A stretch of 64,000 bases of DNA from Styela clava (GCF_964204865.1 NC_135263.1:15173426-15237425), one strand, 5' to 3'; positions 24,002 to 39,000 are shown, numbered from the stretch's first letter. Numbers and translations are program-made. The notes: generated from the letters alone by a model not told the origin.

Positions 24002-27000
24002 GTAATGAGCTGATTGTTTCCATATTACCAGGCACAGTTTATCATAGAATAACGTAAAATTTCATGGTTATATTAATATAAGAAAATATATCACTGCCAA
24101 CCACTGACTGAGGGAAAAACACGTTTTCCTGCATTATACGTATCTTTGCTATGCCGCCTGTCTTTCTGAATGTTTTTCAATTCGAGCGACCCATATGTCA
24201 AAGTATTTTCATCACAAACGCTTTGAAATAAATTTACTGCAAAACGACAAAATTACACCTTACTATTGCACACTGGAGCATACATTCCAAGGAGATTTGC
24301 GGGGTAAAACTATAACAGTATACAACAATTTGAAGGTGTTTCGCGTACGGATCTCAAAAATATTGCGATTTAACATCTTATTATTATTTTGTGTTATTGT
24401 TTTGTCAGAAAGTTGTTATTTCAAAGAGCTGCGAGTTCAATTTTTCTGTGTGCACGATCCCCGGAGGAAAACTTTCACATGGAATTGCCGAGATTTCACA
24501 TGGCACAGTATTCAAAAATGTGGATCTAATTATTTTGGCCCTGGGTACCAACGATTTGAGGGGATCGTGCGCTTCTCATGCAAGAATTATAGAAGATGAC
24601 CTTCTTTCACTTTTGAATGTTGTGGGACAAGTATACGTCAAAGCAAAGGTAACAAATTGTTTGTTATTAACTATTGTAGCAAAATTTGCGATGTCAATGT
24701 TAACGACCTGCGAAATGCTAGCCTTAACGCTTTCGCTGCCACGGACCACTGTAGTGCTATTTAAAAAATTCTGTGAAAATGAGCAAAATAAACCGGAGAA
24801 TTTTACAAAAAACTTGATATTGACTATGCCTGGTTCACACGCAGTTATATCCTAATGTATGCAGGATAGAGCAAGTACTTACTAGAAAAATTGTGCACTG
24901 TTTGAATTTATTTGAATATATTTATTTGAATATTGAATATTTTCATCGATTCCAGAATGAATATTATATCCTTTATTGCCGCTAAGTTATAGTCAATTAG
25001 GTTTGCCATATTTAGATGTCATTGGTATCTTCATCGTTTCATACGATTAAATTACGTAACTTAATTTCGTCAAAGTCGCGGGTCACGTTCGACGCACGAT
25101 TCACGATTACGGTGACGACTCAACTGACGTTATGACACAGCGCACGATTTTGGCGACATGGGGGCGCCAGCAGAGAGAACAAAGCGATGGACAATAAGTT
25201 GCGACACCGCAATAATGTTGAACGGCGAATGGCGATTATTTTTTGGTCCTGATGCGGTGATAGATAAAATAACCAATTGTATATTGCACAAACACTAGAA
25301 AATATACAACGTACAAAATAAAAGAAACTTGGGTGAATGAAAATAAACTGGAAATTGAGGTAAAGAAGCAGTAGACAATGATAAATAAGGTGGTGTCAAC
25401 GATTATGTATATTAATGTGATATAACTCTGCACATGGTGCGGGGCAATAAGCAACATCACAACCACTGCAAAATATTTGGTTCTTGTTTGTCGAGATTGG
25501 CATGGGCTTTTACTCCAGAGTGAGGTTTTTACAAGTCAAGGCACTTATCGAGGATAAAATCTTTCAATTCTTTTCCTTCGTTCCGGACTCCACTATACAG
25601 AATATGTGCATTTACCATGCAAATGCTTATCAAGGCATCGAAGATTCTGAAATACCACTTTAGTCCCCTTAGAGGGAACAAATAAGTTCTCATTCGTTGG
25701 TCCATAGTCATACGATCTAACCCATGTATCGTTTCGTGCAGCTTTTCAACGAACTTCCTTTATAACGTAGGGCAGTGATTTTCAACCGGTGTTCCGGTGA
25801 GAGACCTCCAGGTGTTCCGCGAAAAATTGCATTTTTCAAGCATTATGACGTCATTCGAGTAATATAAATAGCGTCGATTTTAAAATGGCGAGTCAGAGTT
25901 TTGGAAAGTCGGTATAAAAAACTTATAACCAGAGAATGAAATGACAGGCCATATTCCCTTTTAAAATGGATTTTCTAATATCTCGGCGTGTATTTTTAGT
26001 GATCCATTCCATTCTTGACCAAATATTGTTTCAAAAATGTGAACATTATACCCGACCATGAATTGAGTAATCATCGGAGTTGATTACATTCGTTGCATTT
26101 TGAAGCTTTTCTTGTAGTAATAATTAGGGCGTGCCATCATCTTAAAATCGTCATGTGAAGTGTTGAATTGCAAATTCCGTAAATAAAATTGTGAATTTCT
26201 CGGTAACGATTTTAGCTATGATAATGGTCGCGGTATTGTTTTGTTGGAAAGGAAACGTTAAAACTTGAAGTGATTAATTCCAATCAGCGTCTTCCCTTCT
26301 ACTAGACCAGTGGTTCTCAAACTTTTCGAAAAAATATGCATAACGGTCCCCTTTCATATTTTCTGATGACTCGCGATCCACTAATGAAATGGAAGCAAAT
26401 TGCAACGCGGTATATCAAGCATTCATCTATTAAAATGACATAAAAACAGTTCAATGAGATGGGTGCGCCTGCTTGGCTTCCACTAGTTCTACTTTGGGTT
26501 CTGTTTTTTATAACTCTCATATCGTGTCTCACGTCCATTCTGTTTCGACATTTTGTTTTAATAGCGAATAACGTAGAAAATTCACATTCGTAAATTGTTG
26601 CAAATGGAATGAGCATTTTTAGTGCCATCTTAGCGACATCGGGATAAGACTGTGTCACTGATGGTTTTTCTTTTCCTCCAAAACTTATCACAACAAAACC
26701 AAATTTCACATATGAATCGTTATATCTACATTTATTTTTTGTGGAGGGGTGTATTTTCAAATTACCCCGAAAAAATTTGCAATCAGATGCACATGCCTTC
26801 CATAAACAATGGACCTTTGACCGCCGAAAAATTCTTCCTATACTTTACCATTGCAAAAATTTTTCGGGGCTATTTTAAGAGTGCTTTTGCGAGTTAGCGC
26901 CTGTAAAACGAGGGTGTTTCAAATCATCATTATGATCCATCGCATACAAGAATCTGTTTTTCAAACTTACCGGTAAAGAATTTTAGCCTAGACTATCACA

Positions 27001-30000
27001 GCTATTTCTACACCAATTTTTTATTACTGCAATTAAATTAAAACTCCTAGAAAGACACAGTGATCACTGAATTATTTGATTTATATTTAAATGTCCGAAA
27101 CACAACAGAAAACTAACGAATAGAGTTCAAAAACGCGAAAGCGAGGTAAAGTTTATGACCACGCTTGAAAATCTGTCTGAGTGAGAAAAGTTTCTGAGCG
27201 GATGCGAAAAGGGAGCATTGTTACGTCACTTTTTGCATCTTGCTGATTGATCAATGTCACGAAGTAAACGAGGAAGTCGATGCTTGGGGAAAGGTCCATA
27301 CGCTATGATTTACGCTATTTGCCACGTTCACCAACGTTTGTTACATAATGATGTCGATAGAGCGTGTCGTGCTCCGGAGAAACACTGTAAAAGCATTACA
27401 TCAAAATTTTGCTTTAAATCAAAGTGCTTCTGTGCAGAAGTTGATGTTGTCTCGCGGTCCCCCTAAAATCGTTTCGCGGACCCCTGATCGACCGCGGACC
27501 CCAGTTTGAGAACCAATGTACTAGGCACAAAAGCAATTAGACACAAAATTGTTTACAATTTTTTGGGCATCAGGTCGCGCATGTAAGATTTCGTTAATCG
27601 TTCATTCATCGTCGTCGTCATCGTTCATCGTCATCTCGCCTAATGACCACGTAGAAATGCCTTTATTTCAGCTTTTAAATCAACATTCAGGATTCACGCA
27701 ATCACAGATTTATCTAATCACAGATCGAATTGATATATTTCGGAAATAACACTGACACCAGTGTGGAGCATAAGAAACTTAATTATCGTCCTAATAAATG
27801 TGTGCATCCCATTGTCGATATGATAATATTATTCGCTTAAAACTGGGACGTTTAATTTGCAAACGGCGATAAGTTAGATCAAACCCGTCGCAAAAGATAA
27901 ATATCAGAATAAAATTAAGTGGGGACTGGGGATTTAAAATCGCTCCTCATGTCATGATCATCTGTCGCCGATGTGAACGCATATAGTTATACCAAAATAT
28001 GAAACTTCGATCTCCGCCGATCGGCAAGAATAAATACTTGCGCACAAGAACAAAGACGGTAATAGGGAAACGTTCAGGGGGCAAAAAAGTAGCGATTATG
28101 ACGAAATTGAACAGTAAAAATCGCTTTGTTGCCAATTTTCAATGTTTCTATTAATTTCCAAATCGACCTGCAACCTTCTGGACTCCTGTTGCGTAAAAAA
28201 AACGCGAGAAATTGATAGCCGTTGAGAAATATCACATTAAAATACCATTTCTGTTTCTAACTAATCATAGTATTCATGAGCAAACTCGCAAAAACATCTA
28301 TTTGTACCGTACTTTAGCTCTTATAGCTCTGAATCGGAATGTGTCAAAGTTGATGAGCTATATTATTAATTTCGTTATTTTATTTTCATGCCGAAATGAT
28401 ATGTCAGTCAATTGTATAATGTAGTTTATTTCAAAAAATCTTGTTTGGTGTTCCGCCACAATTTTAGATTAAAAAAAGTGTTCCACGGTACAAAAAAGGT
28501 TGAAAATCACTGACGTAGGGGTTTGTGTGAATTGTGGATAACAACACCACCATCTTCGTATCATGCCACGTACAGGGTAAAATTTTGTTTAATCGCAGGA
28601 AGACGTCATTATCGAAAAGAATTGCATAAGCGATATGATAAGTACTGTCATCACATCCAATACCCCGAGACGCACGGCTGGAGGCCGCGTTATCGACGGT
28701 ACGCACGGCCTCACGTTGTAGTTGCGCAACAACTAAAGAATCAGCAAATTTTACCGCTTCGTTGCTCGAAAAATTTAAATGCAAACATCATGCGATTTTT
28801 TGTGTATGAAAAGGTAAATATCTTGGTTACCCAACTGTCATACCTAATTTATTTTTATTTTTTTCCGGAAAACAGCAATATTAATCGCTTTAATTTTTGT
28901 ACCATTTTTTGGGGGAAAATATTTAAGTTTATCTTTCAATTGCGAATCGTTGAATCAATCCTCGACTTTTTGAAGTATACGGGTCGTATTTCTGAACCGA
29001 AATGTTAAATATGTTGACTTTAGTCCCACAGCAGCGGTTAAACGTGTTATATAAATAGTTGTCCTCGCAAAATTAATCGATATTCTGGTTACTTGAATAT
29101 TACATTACAAGCAAGAGCTATGCTTTGAGCTATGCTCAAATACATGGGCACGTTATTCAGAGCGAAGCAGTCCTTCCTTACCTTTGACGCTGCCGGTACC
29201 CTCAAAAAAATTCCGGATATCACAGAATCATCCTGGACAGCCAGTATTTCCATGGATGAAATAATACAGCGAAATTTGGGACGAAATATCAGAATTCCTA
29301 CGAAATTTAGAAATAAATAAAATTAATAGCCTTCTCAAAATAATGAAAATTCCAAAGCAATTGCTTTAGTATTCAAAGCGAGAAGTGACTTTTTCATAAC
29401 GATAAAATTCTGCGTCAAAGAACAAAGACAAGGATAAGAACAACAACAACATAGTATTGAAACGATCGTTATGTACACTAACGTGTCCGAAAATGTTTTA
29501 CAGGTTGTTTTATCCATGATACTACCGCAAACAGGCACACATGCTGGTTGCGTGACCCGTGCAAATGACATAGTACATAAAGTAGGAAAATCGAATAAGC
29601 TGGAAACCATCCATTTTCATAGTTTGGATGCCAATTGGGACAATTGGGCGAACAACGACAACGTCCATTTATCAGACCTGGGTCTTACAAAATATCTGGC
29701 GTTGTTGGGATATCAGGTGCAGGACATTTTGAATAAAGGTTGGTGTTAGATACCCTACAAATTTATATATTCACAAATCATCAACAGTCATGGATACTTT
29801 CATTTTTGTTGAATTAAATGGAATGAAGTCCTAAAATGATAAATTGTTACTAATAAGGTACGATTTTTGAATTTAGTTCATACTATTTACTTGTCACCTA
29901 TGCTATAAAACTGCTACGGACATTTCCGATTTCTTTGTGATTTTTAACAATATAAGGAATGTTATTCCACAATTTACTTCAAGTTACACATCATTACCAA

Positions 30001-33000
30001 ATAAATAATGTCAAAATGATCGCAACAGGTCGTAATATATTGGTGATTTCTGCTGGTCAGTAATTTGTATTTGATGTTGCCCACAGATTCCCCTACTTTG
30101 GTGCAAGGCACATCTTTAGTAAAGACACCATTTACTCCTGTTCCGAGACCAACTTCTGTTTTGAACACAATTGAAAAGAATGGATTCAATTACCACAAAG
30201 GTTTGTTTGTCAACTTGGAATAAAATCGTTTTTCTTCTATTGAAAAATAGATAGTTGGCGAGTATTCACTTTTAACAAGACAGTATTCATTTAACATTTT
30301 AGTCGCCTGTGCTCTTTAGAGCAGTGGTTCTCAAACTGTTTTCGGTTGGAAATTTTGGGGGTCCGCTGTTGCTTCACAAAAGCATAAAGGGCCGCAAGCG
30401 CATAAAGTTTGAGAACGACTGTTTTAGAGTATATTGCATGTATGATGTATCACGTTCTAATGTATATACATCAAACTACATCTTTTTCTAGAAATGGCCA
30501 CAAATTCCCGAAATACCAGCTGTAAACAACAAGCCACCTTTGCCTCTGTCGCGGCCTCATATTCTAAGCAGCAGGAGCGTCATGGTAAAATTGCAAAATA
30601 TTCTTCGACAAAGCTGGATTTGAAGGATAAAAAAGGTTCGTTTTATTTATAGTAAACGGTTACATACTCTGATGACTTTGAGGGTCGTATTGTTATCACC
30701 CCCTACATTATTTGCTATCTTTATTCTGGACTTTACTACTAATTTATCGTGTGGAAGGCATTGTAGTTTAATATTTATTCAATTAATTTTGCACAAACTT
30801 CCCAATATTACAAAGTCGGCTGGCGACACCGTACGTAAAAGCCACTAGTGACAATTTTCGTTCAAATGGAAGTGTTGGTATATATGCTAATAGCTGTAAA
30901 TGTCAATGAGGCTTTTACAAATTATCTGTCGTGTTTTGAATATCAAGATTTATTTTTACATTTCAATAGAAAATAAAGCTATATTGCATTGCATTTTAAT
31001 TCATTGGCGCTTGTAGACTATTAAGTTTTCATTCCAGATTGGTGAATATGATTTCTTCTGGACAGTAATTTGTATTTGATGTTGCCCACAGATTCTCCTA
31101 CTTTGGTGCAAGGCACATCTTTAGTAAAGACACCATTTACTCCTGTTCCGAGACCAACTTCCGTTCTCAACACAATTGAAAAGGATGGATTCAATTACCA
31201 CAAAGGTTTGTTTCTCAACTTGAAAAAAAAAACGTTTTTCTTCTAATAAAAAATAGATAGTTGGCGAGTATTCACTTTTAACAAGACAGTGATCATTTAA
31301 CGTCTTAGTCGCCTGTGCTCTTTAGAGCAGTGGTTCTCAAACTGTTCTCGATTTGAAAATTTTGGGGGTCCGCTGTTACCTCACAGAAGCATAAAGGGCC
31401 GCAAGCGCATAAAGTTTGAGAACGACTGTTTTAGAGTATATTGCATGTATGATGTATCACGTTCTAATGTATATACATCAAACTACATCTTTTTCTAGAA
31501 ATGGCCACAAATTCCCGAAATACCAGCTGTAAACAACAAGCCACCTTTGCCTCTGTCGCGGCCTCATATTCTAAGCAGCAGTAGCGTCATGGTAAAATTG
31601 CAAAATATTCTTCGACAAAGCTGGATTTGAAGGATAAAAAAGGTTCGTTTTATTTATAGTAAACGGTTGCATACTCTGATGACTTTGAGGGTCGTATTGT
31701 TATCACCTCTCCGTTATTTGCTATCTTTATTCTTGACTTTAATACTAATTTATCGTATTGAAGGCATTGTAGTTTAATATTTATTCAACTAATTTTGTAC
31801 AGACTTCCCAATATTACAAAGTCGGCTAGCCACACCGTACGTAAAAGCCATTAGTGTCAATTTTGGTTCTACATTTTCCTCTGTGATCTCGTCATCACGC
31901 AAAAAGAGTACACCCTTCAACGGGGATCAAAGTACACACATTAGGAAACTCAACTCCAGTGGCATAAGAGGTATGTATTCCATCTGTTTCTAATCCAGGC
32001 ATATATTACCTGGGGTGTCAAATGGAAGTGTTGGTATAACTGCTAATAGCTTTAAATGTCAATGAGGCTTTTACAAATTATCTGTCGTGTTTTGAATATC
32101 AAGATTTATTTTTACATTTCAATAGAAAATAAAGCTATATTGCATTGCATTTTAATTCATTGGCGAGTTTTCATTCCATATTGGCGAAGGTGATTTATTT
32201 TGGTCAGTAATTGTATTTGATGTTGCCCACAGATTCCTCTACTTTGGTGCAAGGCACATCTTTAGTAAAGACACCATTTACTCCTGTTCCGAGACCAACT
32301 TCCGTTCTGAACACAATTGAAAAGAATGGATTCAATTACCACAAAGGTTTGTTTGTCAACTTGGAATAAAATCGTATTTCTTTTATTTAAAAATAGATAG
32401 TTGGCGAGTATTCACTTTTAACAAGACAGTAATCATTTAACATTTTAGTCGCCTGTGCTCTCTAGAGCAGTGGTTCTCAAACTGTTCTCGGTTGGAAAGT
32501 TTTGTCGGTCCGCTGTTGCTTCACAGAAGCTTAAAGGGCCGCAAGCGCATAAAGTTTGAGAACGACTGCTTCAGAGTATATTGCATCATTTGCATGTATG
32601 ATGTATCACGTTCTAATGTAGGGTTGCCATACCGTCCGGAAAATTCCGGACATGTCCGGAATTTAGGGTTAAATTTTGCGTCCGGGAAAAATTGAAAAAA
32701 TTCTTAAATGTCCGGAATCCGGAATTTTACTACATCTGCAATCGTACTGTGCACACTGCTAATAAAGAACATTGTTATTTCGTACCGTGCGCATATTTTT
32801 TACTACGAGGTCATGAAAAAAGTTATGGACTGTCCGGAATTTTGCTTTTTCAAATATGGTGACCCTATTCTAATGTATATATCAAACTACATATTTTTCT
32901 AGAAATGGCCACAAATTCCCGAAATACCAGCTGTAAACAACAAGCCACCTTTGCCTCTGTCGCGGCCTCATATTCTGAGCAGCAGGAGCGTCATGGTAAA

Positions 33001-36000
33001 AATGTAAAATATTCCTCGACAAAGCTGGATTTGAAGGATAAAAAGGGTTCGTTTTATTTATAGTAAACGGTTACATACTCTGATGACTTTGTGGGTCGTA
33101 TTGTTATCACCCCCTCCATTATTTGCTATCTTTATTCTGGACTTTATTACTAATTTATCGTATTGAAAGCATTGTAGTTTAATATTTATTCAAATAATTT
33201 TGCACAGACTTCCCAATAATACAAAGGCGGCTGCCGTCACCGTACGTAAAAGCCACTAGTGACAATCTTCGTTCGACATTTTCCTGTGTGATCTCGTCTT
33301 CACGCAAAAAGAGTACAGCATTCAACGGGAATCAAAGTGCACACATTGTGAAATATAACTCAACTTGTAAAAGAGGTATGTATCCTATCTGAAGTGTCTA
33401 AAGGAGGTTTTGGTACATGGGCTGATTTCTGTAAATGTTAATGGATTTAAAAGTTAGCTGTTTTGGAACTGTATTTTTAGCTAATTAAAACAATTTATAA
33501 TGTTCATGTTACCAACAATTTCAATTTTCAAGAAAAGTATATTGGTAAAAAATAATTCGGAATACAGCGAATAGCACCTGTACTACAGCAAATTTTTTGC
33601 CTGTATAATATTTAGAATGCTAGGATAAAGTTTTGTGAAATGTCCTTTTGCAATACCAGGAAGCCCAATTTTCAGACTAGTTTTCATTAAGGTACTGATT
33701 ACACTAAGAATTGAATTTTCTTAAAATATTGAATAACGATATTGTAAGATCAAAGAAAATATGCATCAAAAATAAATAGCTTTGAATTTCTATTTCTAAT
33801 AAACTTTTCATACTATTCGTCTTCAAGTGTGTGGTAATTTCCATTCTTCAATAATAAATATCTGTTTGTTAACAGGCATTTTATCACGGATACAAAACGT
33901 TTGTGGAGGAACAAAAAAACTCCTAACTGCGGGTATAAAAAAAATTTCTGAATTATGTAATGTTATGAGAGTGTTACATGTGCCCACAATAGGCATATAT
34001 GCAATATCTTGTTCATTGATTTGAGAGTTGATTGAAAATTATAACTCATATTATATATATTAGTATATCAATATATTTACTTTTCTCAAAGTAAACAGCT
34101 GTTGTGATTGTTGTAAATTGAATATACCTGGTTCAACATGTGCTGCTATATATAAATATATGTATACGTCAGTAGCAATACATAAACATCAATGTCTCAT
34201 TGACTATTCACCTTGATACTAGAAGCAAATCAAAATCCTAAATTTCATGTTACTGTTTTGTTGTCTTTATATTTATTCAAAGTAGGAATGTCAAGTTGAT
34301 TGGTTGTACATCATTTTTATTTTAACAGAAAATGAATCAGGATGCAAGAGTAACCACAAGGCAAATAAAGATCCAGCTACAAAAGATAAAGCTAAGTATT
34401 TGTCAAATGTCTCAAGTTGTTCTAGTGCAAATCAAAAGGCTAATCAGAATTCAGGAAACGCAAAATTTTTATCAAAAATATCTAATGCGATTGCGCAATA
34501 TCTCGTCATTCATGGCATTAGTAATCTGACCAGTACTAAACATCAGACTGATTTTTTAACCTCCAGTTCATTTTGGGCTAAAAGCAAGCTATGTGATAGA
34601 ATGTTGAGGTTATCAAATTTTTTGAAAAAAAATTACTTTCTTGTCAATGCTGAGCTGATACGTCTTTCTGAAAATAAGCCTAAGTCACTTGATTTCGAAT
34701 ACATTGTGAAACGAGAAAAAGCAAAACAAAACCTCAAATCTTCGCATAAAGCTCTCACTGATAAAAACATTGTTAGAATGGTAAAAAAAAATACATTCCC
34801 CAAGTGAAAATATTTCTTTCGAATCGGCAAACACGGAATGCAGAATCCTCGGTCCTGATAAGACAGAGTTATTTAATGTTTCGGACTATGAGGGTCAAAA
34901 ATTTTGTGAATGTATGAGTGAATGGACTGGGTATGAGATGATGGTTGAATGTGAAAAATGTAAAAAATGGTATCACCCCAAATGCGTAATTCAAAAAGAC
35001 CATTTAAAATATATTAGTGAGAAAGACTGGAGAAATATTTTACTTGTATGTTCTGAAACGAAGGTGGCATTCCATGATAAGGAGTCCGGGGGTTATATTA
35101 CTGGAGGCAAAGAAGGGCACAATAAATCAGAACATGATTTTTTCAAATGTGAGAGAAATACCCAATTAGTTAAAAACAATCACATACAGACAACACCTTG
35201 TAAAACATTAAAAAGTAATCCACCAGTCGATATTATATTGGAAACACCCGATAACAAAGCAACAGATTGCCTACCCCTAGACCTTTCTTTGAATGAATGC
35301 AAAAATCCTGAAACCATAACTGAAGCTCTAGACGTGTCATTGAACATTCAGGAAAAACATAATGAAAATGCATGTAGCAGAAAAAATTCAAAATGTCTTT
35401 TTAGCACATTCACTGAGGTCAATTTGCACAGTGTATCTGAAATACCCTCGAAAATTTGGAATCAAGTTGTGGCTGATCGGACAGAACATCGTTTTAGTCC
35501 CAGGGGTTGTCGCCAAATAAGAGATTATATTCTAGCTGAATTACAGAAAATTTATAAAAGTTGCATACCTTCCGCCCGTAACCATTATTTATATAAAACT
35601 GAATTTAGTTCTGAACCCACAGAGGTTGTTTCATCACATTTGGGGTATATAAAATTTCAGTGCGCTCATTGCACCTGCTGTGGTTGCGATGTTAACTTTT
35701 TGGTAGATTTCTATAAAACTTTGCAATGTTTTGAGGCTCATTTTGAACTAATAGGTCAACGAAAGCACCTCATTGGGTGCAAGCGCAGCCTTTATGTTCG
35801 CGGGGAAGCCAGAAAAACTTTGAGAAATAAAATGCGTTTCATTCCCCCATCTGTTCAATTTAATGAATCTTATGACAAACTTTCGCAAACAGAAAGAGAT
35901 TATGGCTCCCACACAAATGCCCCTTCAGCTGACGTTTTGAGAAAAATAAAAAGTGAAAAAAAAGAATTCAGGAAAACTGAATTCACATCCATTAATTTAA

Positions 36001-39000
36001 AAAAAATGATGGAAAGTGAGGGAAAGGACAAGTATATCAGATTTATAGGGACTGAGCCACCCAGTGTAACAATTGTGAGCAGAACTCAACTAAAGTACTA
36101 TTCCATAAGGTCGCAAGAAGACATTGTTTATTTTGATGCAACAGGCAGCATCATCAAGCGTGATAATGAAAGCAGGGATTTTCAAATTTACACTTTATTG
36201 GTTAGGAATCCGTACCGCGGCAACATTTCTTTGCCTGTAGCTACATATGTGACATCGCGGCATAGAGCTATAGATATTAGTTCTTTTCTTGATCAAGTTC
36301 AGGCTCTCCAAGTCTCGGAATTAGGTCAATGTAAAAAACCCCGGCAAATAATGATAGATGGGTCTATGGCGATGTGGAATGCTGTTTTGAAGTCATTTTG
36401 TGGAGAGACGAGGGTCGATTATTATAATAGATGCTTTCGTATTGTGTCTGGCAACCCAAATAAACAAGATTTGGAACTGCCCGTTGTTCAAAATTGTTAT
36501 AGTCATGTCATGCGTGCTGCTCAAATTATGTGTTTAAAATATTTCCCTGTTCATCCCACAATCGCCATGGCTTGGATGTCAAAATTTTTTAATTGTGAAA
36601 CACTGGGTGAGCTCGATAAATTGGTTGCAAATTTTTGCGTTATAACCAATTGCTATAGAAATACTGACTGCGTTAAAAATGCCCTTTCACACTTACTTGT
36701 AGGGGAACAATGCAATAATGAAGTTAATGAAATTTTGGACGATGTGGCCACTGAATCTTCTGATGAATTTTTTATTGCAACAAAAGATGTTGATATAAAA
36801 CAAGAGGAACGATCACCGTTTTATGTCAGATATTCTGATATGCTTAACGATTTTCATTCTTCATCAACATACTTGACCCATAAAAATTGTGATGATACCA
36901 ATAAAATAAACCCTTTTTATAATGAAAATTTTTGCCAGGTTGTCATGAAATATGTGCTGAGCCGGATCTCAGCTACATCCGCTCTAATGATTGGTGACCT
37001 TTCACGACATATGAAAAATTCCTCCACCGACAATCAAAATGCCTATTTCAGTCAATTCGCAAAATCTTACACAGAGCTTAAGCAGCGACCTGTGCAAAAC
37101 ATTACTTTGGACAACCGGACACAAGGCCCTATTGAACAACATTTTGGTTACATGAAAAAAACTTTTTTCAATAACACTAGAGCTTCTGGCCTTGATGATT
37201 TTGTTGATAGATTCGTTGATCAGTTAAAAATTATCGAAAAACAATTTGATGATTTGATGAAACATAAAGGGTTTAATCAAAGAAAACGAAAACAAATTCC
37301 AAAAAGTAGTCCAATGGTTGAATCAAAATACAAAAAGCGAGGAAAATGTCGTGGAAAGGGAGCCTATAATGACAATCTTCTGGCAAAAATTTTTAAACGA
37401 TATACTTCCTCAAACAAATGCACATCAAATGATTTGGGGCATAAGCCGCAAACTGAGGAAGAAATCAAAATTAACAATTTTTCAAGTCGACCGTATAATT
37501 TTACAAACTTTACTAAAGTAGTGTCCTGTGATATTGGTGGTAGGATTGTTTCAAACCAAGGTCACGAATATAGGTCTGATGAATATGTTTGGAATTTAAG
37601 TATTTCTAATATGCAAAACATCATGAACTTCTCTGAAAATGTGTGGAAAAACATAATGAAATTGGATGACATGTCAGAGCTAGCTTTTGGCACAAAATTT
37701 GGACCACTTTCTTGGACCGATATATGTTCGACTTGCCCACCTGATAATAAAATAATAGTATCGACTTTGAAAAACAAGGCAAGGCATTTAAATTATGAGC
37801 CAGGACAGTTAACTGAAAACGTTGTCAGTGCATATATTGCTAGCACTGTGTCTTATCACAACAATTTGTTCGGAAGTACTTTGATTGGATGCGCAGACAC
37901 TATTTTTGTAAGGCAGATCATAAATGGTACCCAATTTAAAGACCCTAGAAAAGCAATGAATTTTATCGGAAATATCGATTCAATTGAGGTTATACTTTTT
38001 CCTTTGCGCTGGGGTAATCATTTTGTTCTCATGAGTTTGGAATTAAAACTAAATCGTCTCACTATCATTGATTCCTTGGGTATCGTAAACAAAGGCTTGG
38101 AAAAAATTATACATAATCGTTTTAGACCATTTTTAGAACAAAATATTTGTAATGAAAAAAATATTGAATGCAATAAAAAATGTATGATTCTTCAAAACGA
38201 TAGCTGTAGCTGTGGAGTATGTGTATGTATCGCTGCTGATGTATTGTGCTCATTTCAAATTCCGCCCACTCTTGATCCGACAGTTATTCACCACTACAGA
38301 CATTGGCTAACATACCGATTGCTCAACTCTGTTGATTGTGAGGAATTCAACATAATACTTCCATCCGTTGATGTTTCTAACCAAAATAAATACACTAAAA
38401 TGACTAATAATTGGAACAATTGCTGGTTCAACTCTGTGCTGCAGGCATTCGCATCAATTGTAGGTAAACTGAATTTGGATGTTGAAAAAAATTCTAGCAG
38501 AAACCGGTTTACTGAACATATCTGTGGCATTTTGGATATTTTAATTAACCATAAAAACTTGGAAAGAGATTTTTTGTATTTGGTGTTGAATATCGCGTGT
38601 GTGGAGTTTAATTTGAAATTAGGCGAGCATCAAGACGCAGCAGAGTTCGCCACATTACTCGTACAGCGAGGTATATTGGAAGAATTCGGAATAACAACAA
38701 ATTGTGTTTATTCTTTAGCACCTAAGTGTAACGTTTGCGATCATTCTGAGCAATTCATAAATGATAAATTTTTCTTTCAAATTTCAGTTCAGCAGGGAAG
38801 TAATATTTCTCTGCAAGACAGCCTAAATAACCAAATACAACCCCTAAACCATGAATGTAGAACCTGTAGTGGCACAATACAGCATCAGGGCGAACTTGTA
38901 CTTACTCCACAGCTGCTAATTTTCACTATCATTAGAAATACAGGCTCAAGTAAATCAGTGCAACCTATTGTTTTGGATGAACATATTACCCTGTACGATA

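Larger units (their letters stand above)
30042..33480 (+). repeat. Tandem triplication of an exon cassette, unit about 1.0-1.25 kb
   Basis: Three direct copies start at about 30042, 31048 and 32188, each opening with a TTTGATGTTGCCCACAG acceptor context. Each carries exon A (114 bp), a ~100-bp hAT-like MITE, exon B (93 bp) and, in units 2 and 3, exon C (168 bp). All exon lengths are multiples of three with phase 1 at both ends. Unit 1 has lost exon C (acceptor AG to AA at 30795-30796 plus an internal deletion near 30863), unit 2 has a nonsense codon in exon B, and unit 3 has an extra MITE. Confidence 0.92.

Noticed and set aside
37318..37777. Short open frames overlapping the transposase on both strands
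   Set aside because: Shadows of the long coding frame; no homology of their own. The same applies to 38294-38530 and 39356-39981.
37870..38260. Maverick/Polinton or adenovirus-type protease
   Set aside because: No DNA polymerase B, retroviral-type integrase, ATPase or capsid genes occur nearby; the motif layout and the linked DDE and USP domains fit a Ulp1 domain in a DNA transposon.
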